Source: G965212025 sp965237985 | GTDB taxonomy: Bacteria > Pseudomonadota > Gammaproteobacteria > Poriferisulfidales > Oxydemutatoraceae | Length of the DNA stretch: 64,000 nucleotides | Assembly (NCBI GenBank): GCA_965237985.1 | Contig: OZ250161.1 | Coordinates: 248,001-312,000 of the forward strand | Direction: 5' to 3' | Part shown: in pieces, positions 48,501 to 57,639 of the stretch | Numbering within the stretch: position 1 is the first letter of the stretch | How the letters are laid out: each line of letters begins with the position of its first letter | The notes under the pieces: model-generated | What the model saw: only the letters and a program-made list of their open reading frames with translations | The model's database searches: none | What the model was told of the DNA's origin: nothing | Position numbers and translations under genes: made by a program

Positions 48501-49015
48501 TCGCCCAGCACAAGATGCATTTCCCGTGGTTGGACTTTTTGAATTTCGGCAAGCAGTTCCGTGTACAGACAAAGTTGGATGATGTGCCCGGGTTTGGGAT
48601 TTTTGGCGAGTTTGGAGTCCAGCACTTCGTAGCTGAAATTTCCCAGCATGGAAGGCTTTTCACACTTGATTAAAAAGTCTGGATAGCCGCGCCAGGGCTG
48701 GCGAAACAAAAGTGCCTGGTAAATGACATCGACCCCGTCATGCAGTGCTTCGCGGGTATCGTCGAGTTGCTTGCTCAGTGGTGCCTTGGCAGGAATTTCT
48801 GCGATGGTTTTCCCCTCTCTCCTCCAATTTTCCAGGCAGGCGACTTCATGTTCGATGCCTTTTTCTTGGAGCAGCTTGGTGGTGGGGTCCTGAGCACGAT
48901 CTTCCGGTGGTTTTTCAAAACGCCCGGCTTCCAGGAATGTGGCGTGGTGACAGCTGAGGAAAGTCGTCAGGTCTGATGCTGAATAGAGCCATTGCCCGTT
49001 TTTCAATTTCTGCAT
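45575..49015 (-). CDS. TM0106-like RecB-family nuclease fused to SF1 helicase
   Basis: 1146 residues, probably a DNA-processing or repair enzyme. Order: a PD-(D/E)xK nuclease at about 20-190 (YPDFLIKCEK, SYEVLDSKLAK); a cysteine cluster CQHCRFCNWQDRC near 220 that may hold a metal or Fe-S; a helix-hairpin-helix-like stretch (IKSLWQAGIKTVAEL); an RNase-H-like domain starting RGDLFFDLEGDPFY (about 315-500); then an SF1 helicase with Walker A FIQGPPGTGKTHTS, LFIDEAGQMSL, VLVGDQMQLGQP and KNRLNVAISRAQ. All key motifs are present. Stands alone; the start is near an oppositely oriented small gene. Role in vivo uncertain. Confidence 0.9.
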   Translation of the reverse strand: MQKLKNGQWLYSASDLTTFLSCHHATFLEAGRFEKPPEDRAQDPTTKLLQEKGIEHEVACLENWRREGKTIAEIPAKAPLSKQLDDTREALHDGVDVIYQALLFRQPWRGYPDFLIKCEKPSMLGNFSYEVLDSKLAKNPKPGHIIQLCLYTELLAEIQKVQPREMHLVLGDNKLASFGVDDFFYYYSHAKKRFENFLPRLPKKSDPEPCQHCRFCNWQDRCRAEWEKNSHLSLVANIQRPQIKSLWQAGIKTVAELADTTLDTSVPDLKPETFARLRSQARLQSYKKRTGQDQIEMIPPVVGKGFSRLPEPNRGDLFFDLEGDPFYQNGLEYLFGFYCPGEPHAIYRSLWAHNHVEEKLVFENFMGFVTQHLRQHPQAFIYHYNHYETSALKRLACRYATYEEPLDNLLRQNKFIDLYRVVVESIRTSEPGYSLKNLETCYMGERTEEVATAAESIVVYNKWCQTGEPHLLEELAAYNKVDCISTYKLRDWLVAKRPAELPWFRKPGNGEDPTLGREPDLETERKPWEIEYEQYQTRLLRKASGNKANCHELMSHLLEFHNREEKPEWWAFFERQNLSEDELEENAECLGGLRLIEPPVPEKRSLIYSYRFPPQEYKLKVGSQVTNARSSARAGSILTLDESTGVVQIKISNKKDPLPEKLSLGPSGPINSTKLRAAIYTVAETIIADKEEYQCVLDLLNRRAPRIKGKPPNAAIITGPDLLPEALQAIADLDNSYLFIQGPPGTGKTHTSAHIIVELLKRGKKVGVSANSHKAIHNLLSKIETATTAEDFRFRGVKKASGTPETMYQSNLFSNVIATKNISGSEDLFAGTAWFFADPTMARTLDYLFIDEAGQMSLAKVVAMGVATQNIVLVGDQMQLGQPVQGTHPGETGSSVLEFLLGDRATIPPERGIFLEKTWRLCPKICDFTSQAFYEGRLAPHESAEKRELIFKNIKLPSAGIAWIAAHHQGCSQKSVVEGQIIENQYQRLLQQKFKTGNGEQRQLTEADILVVSPYNVQVNYLRTILPNHARVGTVDKFQGQEAAVVLISMVTSSAEDLPRAIDFLFSKNRLNVAISRAQCLAVIVFNPQLLETPCQQVWQMKLLNTFCRLSEHATLVPASPDTEPGKLQLLKEADLFVPGIRRPGT

Positions 49016-49039
49016 TTCTGGTTTCCTGTTTCAGCATCC

Positions 49040-49477
49040 ATGTTGGAGAATTCTGTCAGTTATGACGCTTCTCTGGAAGCCTTTTCCAAGAGTCTTCAGA
49101 CATTGGTGGACTATTCGCTCGGCGATGAAGGGTCCATGACCGTCCACAATGATACGGTCAGGTGGTATCGCTACATCGATACGACGCCTCAGGCGGAAGT
49201 TCCGTTTCGTTTTATTGAACACAGACTCATCGATAAGGAACTCGAACCCGGATTGGCCTTCCTGCTCAGCTACGACAGGGCCAGGGTAGCCATCCTGGAA
49301 ATCGTGGATATGCCGAGCCGGAAGAATGACCTCTTTATTCGTTTTTGTCGGCAAAACAATTACCGACTTTCCGCGTGCAAACGTGAGAGCCACTTCAATT
49401 TCCTGACGGACGAAGAAGTCAGGTGCATGGAGGTGGCGGCATCATCTGCCTGCGATGGGTCCTTAAGCAGTACTTGA
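49040..49477 (+). CDS. Hypothetical protein
   Basis: 145 residues from the ATG at 49040 (MLENSVSYDASLEAFSK), divergent from the nuclease-helicase gene with 24 bases between starts. The open frame extends to 48992, but those residues overlap the other gene. Composition is balanced, with alternating helices and strands (TVHNDTVRWYRYID, RARVAILEIVDMPS). No signal peptide or membrane segment, and no family I recognise. A shared control region with the helicase gene is likely because of the tight divergent arrangement. Confidence 0.6.
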   Translation: MLENSVSYDASLEAFSKSLQTLVDYSLGDEGSMTVHNDTVRWYRYIDTTPQAEVPFRFIEHRLIDKELEPGLAFLLSYDRARVAILEIVDMPSRKNDLFIRFCRQNNYRLSACKRESHFNFLTDEEVRCMEVAASSACDGSLSST

Positions 49478-49559
49478 TCAGCATTGGGCGTAAGGCGTCT
49501 GATGGTCCGTGGTGGCCACGCTAAACACGGAATCACCAAGGAGGTGGCCGCCGGATGGC

Positions 49560-50298
49560 TGACCGCTCTCGGCTGTGTTCATCGCTGATATTCAAGACGT
49601 GCAAGCGGTGACGGTTGGGTGGTGGTGGCGGAGATAAGTTCATCACCTCGTGCTGTCGGGCGCAGTTGCGTGCTGTTGGTGTGGTGTGGCTGCACCAAGC
49701 CTAAAACAGGATTCTCATGCCGATAAGCCCTGCCCAAAAGGAAACGGTTTCTTGATTTCGTCTGGCTATCGATGCGGTTTCACCAAACTTTCGCTGATGG
49801 CGTATATCAACATAGAGCGCAAACTTCCTGATGAATTGGTGGCGGATTTGCACTCCCAGTTCCGCTCCCGGCTGTGTTCATCGCTGATATTCAAGACGTG
49901 CAAGCGGTGACGGTTGGGTGGTGGTGGCGGAGATAAGTTCATCACCCCGTGCTGTCGGGCGCAGTTGCGTGCTGTTGGTGTGGTGTGGCTGCACCAAGCC
50001 TAAAACAGGATTCTCATGCCGATAAGCCCTGCCCAAAAGGAAACGGTTTCTTGATTTCGTCTGGCTATCGATGCGGTTTCACCAAACTTTCGTTGATGGC
50101 GTATATCAACATAGAGCGCAAACTTCCTGATGAATTGGTGGCGGATTTGCACTCCCAGTTCCACTCTCGGCTGTGTTCATCGCTGATATTCAAGACGTGC
50201 AAGCGGTGACGGTTGGGTGGTGGTGGCGGAGATAAGTTCATCACCCCGTGCTGTCGGGCGCAGTTGCGTGCTGTTGGTGTGGTGTGGCTGCACCAAGC
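49560..50298 (-). repeat. 299-bp tandem copies of the copB 3' end
   Basis: Two complete 299-bp units (about 49.56-49.86 and 49.86-50.16 kb) plus the flank of the real gene. Each contains about 130 bases of 3' flank and the last 55 or so codons of copB, from the start of the SELGVQIRHQFIRKFALYVD region to the stop. Copies are practically identical. Plus-strand open frames here are by-products of the repeat. Bases 49478-49559 hold nothing recognisable. Confidence 0.9.
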
Positions 50299-51042
50299 CT
50301 AAAACAGGATTCTCATGCCGATAAGCCCTGCCCAAAAGGAAACGGTTTCTTGATTTCGTCTGGCTATCGATGCGGTTTCACCAAACTTTCGCTGATGGCG
50401 TATATCAACATAGAGCGCAAACTTCCTGATGAATTGGTGGCGGATTTGCACTCCCAGTTCCGCTTCTGACAAACCTTGGCCAACGGCAATTTCGGGCACA
50501 TCCTGCGCGAAGACATTGAACTCTAGGTAGGGTTCCAGGATCAAGCTCTGGGTGAGAAGAAACTCATTTTCCTGGCGGAGGCGGGCACTTATATCTCCTT
50601 TCTCACTGATGAAAATATGTGCCTGTGTTTCAAAAAAATAGGGTGCCAAACCATTGAAGCCGAGGACAATATGGTCAAGAGAAGCAGCTTGTGCGTCATG
50701 ACGAATGCCTCCCTGGGCATCCCAGAATGTGCTGATATTACGGCTGTACATTGCCCAGAATTCAGCAGTTTCTGTGACGCCGTTTTGGCGTTCACCTTCA
50801 ATTTTGAGCCACAATTTGTGGTCATCTCCGCCAATCCAGCCGTCGAGGTCCCATTCTACGATGCTGTGGTGGGAGCTTTGACTGCCCAAGGCGGTTTCCA
50901 AAACAAGAGCATGAAAAATACGCGTCTCATGTTCCCCTGCTGTGTACGCGTACGGTGCCCATAAACTTATCGCCAACAACAGGTGGCGGAGCGCGTTGCG
51001 GTACAGATGATTTTCTCGAGTACTCTGTTTCACAACAGGCAT
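50299..51042 (-). CDS. copB: Copper resistance outer-membrane protein CopB/PcoB
   Basis: 247 residues with a signal peptide (LRHLLLAISLWAPYAYTAG). Periplasmic/outer-membrane beta-barrel protein of the CopB family, which works with CopA in copper resistance. Recognisable strands: VLETALGSQSSHHSIVEWDLDGWIGGD, KLWLKIEGER, FWAMYSRNISTFWDAQGGIRHD, and VPEIAVGQGLSEAELGVQIRH. It lacks the long Met/His-rich N-terminal region of PcoB, hence the shorter length. It starts 10 bases after copA and must be in the same operon. Its 3' end is repeated downstream. Confidence 0.92.
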   Translation of the reverse strand: MPVVKQSTRENHLYRNALRHLLLAISLWAPYAYTAGEHETRIFHALVLETALGSQSSHHSIVEWDLDGWIGGDDHKLWLKIEGERQNGVTETAEFWAMYSRNISTFWDAQGGIRHDAQAASLDHIVLGFNGLAPYFFETQAHIFISEKGDISARLRQENEFLLTQSLILEPYLEFNVFAQDVPEIAVGQGLSEAELGVQIRHQFIRKFALYVDIRHQRKFGETASIARRNQETVSFWAGLIGMRILF

Positions 51043-51052
51043 GCCGGCTTTC

Positions 51053-52669
51053 CTAATGCCGGATGCTTTGTGCCGACAAGTCGCTGTCTACGCGTCTGGC
51101 AACGACCACTTTGTCCATCATTCCGGACATCATGTGAAAGAGCAGGTGGCAGTGAAACGCCCATTCACCGGGTTCATTTGCTGTTAACAAAGTGGAATAG
51201 GATTTCCCGGGGGCTACGATTACAGTGTGTTTATTGGGCAGTTTTCCAACCGCCTGCCCGTTCTCAAGCTGCACAAACATGCCGTGCAGGTGCATGGGGT
51301 GCGCCATCATGGTTTCATTGATGAATTTCAAGCGGACACGTTCGTTGTTTTCCAGGTTGACAGGCTCAGAATCTTCGAATTTCTTGCCGTTCATGGTCCA
51401 GGTGTAGCGTTCCATGTTTCCACCGAGCCGCACAACAATTTCGCGTTCTGGTTGACGTTGGTCTTTTTGAAGGCTGCGGTAGCGCAAGTCCGCGTAATCC
51501 AGTGCCTTGTGCCCCTTCGGTGTGCCGGCATTACTCCAGCCGCTGGCCAGCACTTTCCCTTTTTCGGCGGGTTTTGTGTGGTGATGAGCATGGGCACCTC
51601 CACCGTCGTTTTCCATGCCCATATCAGCCATGGTCAGGCGAGCGCGTGGTCTCTTGTGCGGGGGTGTCCCGTGCATATCTTCCCGTGGAGCCAGCGTGCC
51701 GAGTGCAAAACCGCTGCGGTCGACTGCTTCTGCGACAATTGTGTACGCTTTGTTGTCCTTGGGGATTACGATCAGGTCATAAGTCTCAGCAACCCCGAAG
51801 CGGAATTCATCGACCTCCACCGGTTCCACGAGTTGACCGTCAGCACTCACAATCGACATTTTCAACCCTGGTATGCGGACATCGTAAAACGACATGGCAG
51901 AAGCATTGATGAATCGCAGACGAATACGTTCTCCCGCTTGAAACAGCCCGGTCCAGTTCTGCCCAGGAGTGAGCCCGTTGACCAGAAAGGTGTAGCCTGT
52001 TACATCCGACAAGTCGGTTGGCAGCATACGCATTTCCCCCCAGGCAACTTTCTCCTGCCAAGCTTTTGCAAAACCTTTTTTTTCAACGTTTGCAAAAAAT
52101 TCGCCCACAGTGGGGCGTTCAATCTGGTAATAGTCTGGTGACATTTTCAGATTCGCTATGATCTCGTTTGAGTCTTCTTTGTGGAAATCTGAAATCAACA
52201 CGACATAGTCGCGTTCCGCCGGCACCTCGGGTCCGTGACGGGGGCGGATCACAAGGGCGCCATAAAGACCGTCCTGTTCCTGCCCCATGCTATGGGCGTG
52301 GTACCAGTAAGTCCCGTGTTGGCGGATGGTAAAACGGTAAGTGAATGTCTCGCCTTGGCTGATGCCACTGAAGCCGTTGAATCCTGGAACACCATCCATT
52401 GTCCCGGGGAGCAACAGGCCATGCCAGTGTACGGAAGTGTTTTCTTTCATCCGGTTGGTGACACGAATGACGGCGTCGTCTCCTTCAGTGAAAACCAAAG
52501 TGGGCCCGGGAATGCTGCCATTGACGGTAATTTTTTTCAGCGTCTCCCCGGCGATATGAATGGGTTCGCGGTCGATGACGAGTTCGTATTCTGCCAGCCC
52601 GGCAAAAGTTGCTTGCCCCGCGAACAGCAACAGTACAAACAGTCGCGTTCTCCATTGACAGTGCTTCAT
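51053..52669 (-). CDS. copA: Multicopper oxidase CopA/PcoA
   Basis: 538 residues, periplasmic multicopper oxidase conferring copper resistance. Signal peptide MKHCQWRTRLFVLLLFAG..ATFA, without a clear twin-arginine motif. Copper-binding motifs: HWHGLLLPG, YWYHAHS, HPMHLHGMF and HCHLLFHMMSGM, covering the type 1, 2 and 3 sites. A short Met/His-rich stretch (MADMGMENDGGGAHAHHH) occurs in the middle. It is shorter than E. coli PcoA (about 605). Followed by copB; no copRS regulator or copCD is in the window. Confidence 0.94.
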   Translation of the reverse strand: MKHCQWRTRLFVLLLFAGQATFAGLAEYELVIDREPIHIAGETLKKITVNGSIPGPTLVFTEGDDAVIRVTNRMKENTSVHWHGLLLPGTMDGVPGFNGFSGISQGETFTYRFTIRQHGTYWYHAHSMGQEQDGLYGALVIRPRHGPEVPAERDYVVLISDFHKEDSNEIIANLKMSPDYYQIERPTVGEFFANVEKKGFAKAWQEKVAWGEMRMLPTDLSDVTGYTFLVNGLTPGQNWTGLFQAGERIRLRFINASAMSFYDVRIPGLKMSIVSADGQLVEPVEVDEFRFGVAETYDLIVIPKDNKAYTIVAEAVDRSGFALGTLAPREDMHGTPPHKRPRARLTMADMGMENDGGGAHAHHHTKPAEKGKVLASGWSNAGTPKGHKALDYADLRYRSLQKDQRQPEREIVVRLGGNMERYTWTMNGKKFEDSEPVNLENNERVRLKFINETMMAHPMHLHGMFVQLENGQAVGKLPNKHTVIVAPGKSYSTLLTANEPGEWAFHCHLLFHMMSGMMDKVVVARRVDSDLSAQSIRH

Positions 52670-53402
52670 GAAAACAGCCCCTTCTTCATCAGGTGTGCGG
52701 GGTGGTGCGCGCTACTCCGCGTATTTGTGGTGGATACGACAAAATTCGGAAGCCAAGCCCGGTTGGTGGTGATGGTGGTTTTTGTGTCCAAGTGCGTGCT
52801 GAGTTTACACTGGGGAAACACGTCTTGAAAGCTGCGTCTGTCAGTACGAGTAAGGATATGGGAGCAGCATACTCAAATCTTGGCACAACAGCTTGGAACA
52901 TTGGCAATTGTTATTGCAATAGGTGCCGCTCCGTCCGGTCGGTTTCTGAGTGAGGCAGATGGTGCTAATCCCGGACCTGATAAATTCTTGAGACAGTGAG
53001 TTCACGGGCGGTTGCAACATTTGAGTCAGGAATCCGTGATGCACAAAAGAGTACGCGGGCAGCTGAACAGTCTTGATGGCAAATGCCTGCCGCAATGCAA
53101 AATACAATGATTTTCCAACCAGGAACATCAGGTAGCTGGCGTATATCCAAATACGCAGGGTTAATGGTTTCGTGTGTTGCAGAGGTCTCTGGCGAAAACG
53201 AAGCGGCTTTTTCTGCTCACGTTGGTCGCGATGCTGCTGCATTTTATTCCTGGTTTCGTATTGCATCTTGCTTCAATTTTTTTTGCTACACGTGCTTCAG
53301 ACCAAGATTTGCGAATGGTGTCGAGAACAAAAGGAAGGAATTTTTTCAACACTGTTCACGACCTTCTGGAACTCCTTTTGCGTGAGGCATTCTCCTTCTG
53401 AA
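52670..53402. other. Intergenic stretch without a supported gene
   Basis: Upstream of copA. A minus-strand frame at 52841-53266 has one hydrophobic segment (RIWIYASYLMFLVGKSLYFAL) but no family resemblance and no clear ribosome-binding site, so I do not call it. Confidence 0.4.
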
Positions 53403-54527
53403 CTAAATTTTCTTCAGGTACCGTGGTTTCGCAGATTTTTCATTTATTGTCTGAATTTTACCACAGACTTTTGATGTGTCCGCATTGCCTTGTGGTTTGT
53501 TTTGGTCTCCCAAAATTTCACTGATGGTCTTGCGCTCATCACCCATCAGTTTTTTATTTGGCATGCGGTGACGACAGTTGCCGGTTCCAGTCGGGATGCC
53601 TCTAATTTCCATATTTTTCAGGATGCGTATTCCCGACAGTGCATCCAAAGCCCTCTGCTGTTGAGTGACCCTGATGCATGGCTCTGCATCCTCTTCTTCG
53701 AGCGGCGTGTTTCCATCCGAGGCTTCATCACTCACAAAGGTGAGGTGGCTGAGACAGTGTTTGGTATCGTCTCTGCTTTTAGATGGAGCGGGGCTTTGTT
53801 TCGTACGGCCCTGGTGGCTGCCTGGTCTCTTTTCTGTTCTTGCATCGAGAACTGTTATTGGCTCCTTGGTGAGTCGCTTGCTCTCGAGGCGATGCCCCGG
53901 CAATTTATCATCTCGGGATGCCTCTAATTTCCATACTTTTCAGGATGCGTATTCCCGGCAGTGTATCCAAAGCTCTCTGCTGTTGAGTGACCCTGATGCA
54001 TGGCTCTGCATCCCCTTCTTCGAACGGCGTGTTTCTATCCGGGGCTTCATCACTCACAAAGGTGAGGTGGCTGAGACAGTGTTTGGTATTGTCTCTGCTT
54101 TTAGATGGAGCGGGGCTTTGTTTCGTACGGCCCTGGTGGTTGCCTGGTCTCTTTCCTGTTCTTGCATCGAGAACTATTGTTGGCTCCCTGGTGAGTCGCT
54201 TGCTCTCGAGGCGATGCTCCGGCAATTCATCATCTTTTTCATGGCGTAGATGTTTTGAAGTTTGCTACTTGGGATATGCATTGCAATGTTTTTTCTGTTT
54301 CCCTTCCAGACGTCGCTGTCGTGTTTCCTTTGTTCTTCCAGTCCTGAAGTCTCGTTGGCAGCGTCAACGGGTCGGTTGCTGGGTGCGGTGCTGTCAGCCA
54401 AACTTTCCTGCAACAGCAGCTGTTGATGAACGGGGCGACTGAATTTCTTTCTGTTTACAACCAGCACTCCAGGGCTGTGGCCAAAGTAGTCCTCCATCTC
54501 CAAACGCCTGGCGAAGTATTTCCGCAC
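53403..54527 (-). other. Possible hypothetical gene disrupted by a tandem duplication
   Basis: Three overlapping minus-strand frames (54527-54174, 54225-53908, 53903-53403) share sequence because a roughly 322-bp segment is present twice (about 53.59-53.91 and 53.91-54.23 kb). A plausible ancestral protein ran from MRKYFARRLEMEDYF through HRLESKRLTKEP to the lysine-rich end KSAKPRYLKKI. The composition is polar and basic without known motifs. As 322 is not a multiple of 3, the duplication changes frame. I cannot say whether it was ever coding. Bases 54528-54874 hold nothing recognisable. Confidence 0.35.
53590..54230. repeat. 322-bp tandem duplication
   Basis: Two consecutive copies beginning GGGATGCCTCTAATTTCCAT at about 53595 and 53917. 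They differ at scattered single positions, more than the copies beside copB or ald do, so this duplication seems older. Confidence 0.85.
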
Positions 54528-54874
54528 GCATCGCGTGCATCCCCGGATCGGTAATTTTCATTGAATTTGGGGTTGATATAGCGGACTGTCCACAGAGGAA
54601 GCTATGGAAACACGTTGCTTTTCTTCATTTTCCGAATCGACACACAGCAACAGTTGCTCATGTCGTCAGACTTCCTCCTTTTGTGTGCGATGCGCTTCTC
54701 GTCAAGTTGCTGCGTCAATTGTCTGATGAGCAGTCTGTTGCAATCAGCGGGCACTTTGATGGGTCTGGTTGCTGCCTCGTGCCATGTCTTCCTTGCCGGC
54801 GGTCAGCTTGTTTCAAAAGCGCCTGGGGTTGCGCGGAATTGAAGCGTCGAGGAGCGAGACAGGGTATGGAAACT

Positions 54875-57631
54875 TTATTGCAGGGAGCTGAGTTGCTCTT
54901 GTAGGGCGGTTATTTGTGCGGACAGGGAATTTGCTTTCTTGGACTGTTCTGCACGAATTGAAAGCGGCGCGTTGGCAGCGAACCCCGGGCTTTCAAGTCG
55001 GCGGTTGATTGTGCCCAAAGCAGTATGCAGTTTTTTAATCTGTTTTTTCAATCGTGCTATTTCATCCTCGGAATCCACCAGACCGTCAAGCGGCACCAAC
55101 AGTTTCTTCTTGCCAAAAAGTGCGGTCAGGCAGCGCGGTGGTGTTGTGTTATCGTCAAGCCAATCCAGGGAATTTACTTTGGCGAGCTTGCTGATCTCCA
55201 GTCGGAATTTTTTTGCCCGCAAGCGATCGTCGGACGTCCCATGTTGCACCAGCACCGACAGCGGCTGCTGAAGGGGAATCCGCATTTCTGAACGGATGTT
55301 GCGTACGCCGGTGACAAAAGCCTGTAGCCATTCGATATCGCCATTTGTTTCCCGGCTTACTTTCGGTATGCGTGGCCAAGGTCGCAGCATGATCGATTCT
55401 TCTTTCCGACCATGCAGGGGTTTGCACTGTTGCCAGATTTCTTCTGTGATGAAAGGGATAATCGGGTGCAAGAGGCGAACACTGCACTCCAGCGTTTCAA
55501 TCATGCACAGCAGGTTGCCTTTGCGGTTCTCTTCGGCACTGTCTGATTGTTGGACTACTTTGGAAATTTCGATGAACCAGTCGCAAAAATCATGCCAGAC
55601 AAATCCGTAAAGATCATTGGCAATTAAATCGAAACGGTAACGTTCGAAATTCTCTTCAACGCATGTCGTAACGTCAGCGAGTTTTTGTTCCAGCCAATGT
55701 TCCAAAGTTCCTTTTATCGGGGCAATGTCTGAGGAGAGCAGTGCCCGGTTTTTTTCGCAACTGAGAACGACGAAGCGAGCCGCGTTCCAGAGTTTGTTGC
55801 AGAAATTCCGATAGCCTCGAATGCGTTGCAGGTCAAAACGAATGTCGCGTCCAGTTGAAGTCATCGCGGTAAATGCGAAGCGCAAGGCATCGGCACCGAA
55901 AGCTTCAATGCCGTGGGGGAACTGTTTGCGGGTGTTCGCTTTTATGGATGCAGCCTGTTGCGGCTGCATGAGACTGCTCACCCGTTTTTTGATCAAATCA
56001 TCAAGGGATGCTCCATCAATGAGGTCGGTCGGGTCGATAATGTTGCCTTTGGACTTGGACATTTTTCGGTTTTCGCTGTCGCGCACCAGCCCGTGTATGT
56101 ACACCTGTTTGAAAGGAATTGTCCCGGTTAGTTGCAGTCCCATCATGATCATGCGCGCAACCCAGAAAAAAATAATGTCGAATCCAGTGATCAGGACACT
56201 GTTCGGATAAAAATCCTTCATCTCCGGCGGATGGTCGGGCCACCCCAGAGTGGCAAATGGCCATAGCGCAGAAGAGAACCAGGTATCCAGGACATCGGTG
56301 TCCTGACTTAATTGCACGGTCTTGCCAAGGCTATATTTCTTTCGCACCTGCGCTTCGTCGGGGGCGACATAAACCTTTCCCTCAGCGTCATACCAGGCGG
56401 GAATTCGGTGTCCCCACCACAGTTGTCGGCTGATGCACCAGTCTTGAATGTTCTCTAGCCAGTCAAAATAGATTTTCTCCCAGTTGTGTGGCACAAAGAA
56501 CGTGTCTTTGTTGCGTACTGCCGCCATTGCTTTTTCGGCAAGCGTGTCAATTTTCACAAACCACTGCCTGGTAAGCCGGGGCTCGATGACTGTGCCGCTG
56601 CGGTCCCCTCTTGGTACGGCGTGTTTGTGTGCTTTGATTTCTTCCAGCAGCCCGAGCTCAGTCAGCTCGGAAACAATTGCTCTGCGGGCAACATACCGGT
56701 CCTTGCCACGATATGCCTGCGGAACGTTTTCATTTAATGCGGCTGCTTCGTCGAAAATGTTGACGAATTCCAGACCGTGGCGTTTTGCTACCTGGTAGTC
56801 ATTGAAATCATGCGCTGGCGTGATTTTTACGCACCCGCTACCGAAAGCGGGGTCTACATGCGGGTCTGCAATGATGGGGATTCGGCGTTTTGCCAGGGGA
56901 ACGACCGCGTATTTCCCAATAAAGTCTTTGTAGCGGGGGTCGTCGTGGTTCACGGCGAGGGCGGTGTCCCCCAGCATGGTTTCCGGGCGTGTCGTAGCAA
57001 CAGTCAAACCGGTTTCGTCTTCGCCGTGCAGGGGATAACGGAAATACCATAGCTTGCCCTGTTCTTCTTCGGTGATGACTTCCAGGTCGGAGATGGCGGT
57101 TTTCAACACTGGATCCCAGTTGACGAGCCGGTTGCCGCGGTAAATCAACCCATTGTCATAGAGTTTCGTGAATGCTTCAAACACGGCGCGACTGAGCTTC
57201 TTGTCCATGGTGAAGCACTCTCGTTCCCAATCCAGCGAGCTGCCCAGGCGTCGTAGTTGACGGGAAATCATCCCACCGGATTCTTCCCGCCATTCCCAGA
57301 CTCGTTTGACAAATTTTTCACGACCCAAGCTGTGTCGGGATTTACCTTCTGCTTCCAGACAACGCTCGACCACCATTTGCGTGGCGATGCCGGCATGGTC
57401 TGTTCCTGCCTGCCAAAGCACACGCTTGCCGCGCATGCGCTGGTAACGAACCAGGCAATCCATCAGGGTGTTTTGAAAAGCATGCCCCATGTGTAGGGTG
57501 CCGGTTACGTTCGGCGGCGGGATGACCATGCAGAAGGGGGCACCGCTACCCTGTGGTTTGAAAAAACCACTGTTTTCCCAGTAGGAGTACCAGCGTTTTT
57601 CGACCGCAGCGGGATTAAAGACTTTTTCCAT
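54875..57631 (-). CDS. valS: Valyl-tRNA synthetase ValS
   Basis: 918 residues, class I synthetase charging tRNA-Val, cytoplasmic. The HIGH-type motif is PPPNVTGTLHMGHAF (about 40-54) and the second signature is RKMSKSKGNIIDP. The editing domain includes TTRPETMLGDTALAV, and the tRNA-binding C-terminal coiled coil ends the protein (EIARLKKQIKKL). The ATG at 57631 directly follows a TTG that may be ignored. No Shine-Dalgarno sequence is obvious. Its 5' end is repeated four or five times upstream. pepA precedes it in the same direction, as in many gammaproteobacteria, though the usual intervening holC is missing. Confidence 0.97.
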   Translation of the reverse strand: MEKVFNPAAVEKRWYSYWENSGFFKPQGSGAPFCMVIPPPNVTGTLHMGHAFQNTLMDCLVRYQRMRGKRVLWQAGTDHAGIATQMVVERCLEAEGKSRHSLGREKFVKRVWEWREESGGMISRQLRRLGSSLDWERECFTMDKKLSRAVFEAFTKLYDNGLIYRGNRLVNWDPVLKTAISDLEVITEEEQGKLWYFRYPLHGEDETGLTVATTRPETMLGDTALAVNHDDPRYKDFIGKYAVVPLAKRRIPIIADPHVDPAFGSGCVKITPAHDFNDYQVAKRHGLEFVNIFDEAAALNENVPQAYRGKDRYVARRAIVSELTELGLLEEIKAHKHAVPRGDRSGTVIEPRLTRQWFVKIDTLAEKAMAAVRNKDTFFVPHNWEKIYFDWLENIQDWCISRQLWWGHRIPAWYDAEGKVYVAPDEAQVRKKYSLGKTVQLSQDTDVLDTWFSSALWPFATLGWPDHPPEMKDFYPNSVLITGFDIIFFWVARMIMMGLQLTGTIPFKQVYIHGLVRDSENRKMSKSKGNIIDPTDLIDGASLDDLIKKRVSSLMQPQQAASIKANTRKQFPHGIEAFGADALRFAFTAMTSTGRDIRFDLQRIRGYRNFCNKLWNAARFVVLSCEKNRALLSSDIAPIKGTLEHWLEQKLADVTTCVEENFERYRFDLIANDLYGFVWHDFCDWFIEISKVVQQSDSAEENRKGNLLCMIETLECSVRLLHPIIPFITEEIWQQCKPLHGRKEESIMLRPWPRIPKVSRETNGDIEWLQAFVTGVRNIRSEMRIPLQQPLSVLVQHGTSDDRLRAKKFRLEISKLAKVNSLDWLDDNTTPPRCLTALFGKKKLLVPLDGLVDSEDEIARLKKQIKKLHTALGTINRRLESPGFAANAPLSIRAEQSKKANSLSAQITALQEQLSSLQ

Positions 57632-57639
57632 CAATCAGG

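Noticed and set aside
49650..50469. Three identical 73-86-codon plus-strand frames
   Set aside because: Antisense to the copB 3' copies; the real coding strand is minus.
52841..53266. 141-codon minus-strand frame with one hydrophobic segment
   Set aside because: No recognisable motif or start signal; overlapping frames on the other strand are equally plausible.
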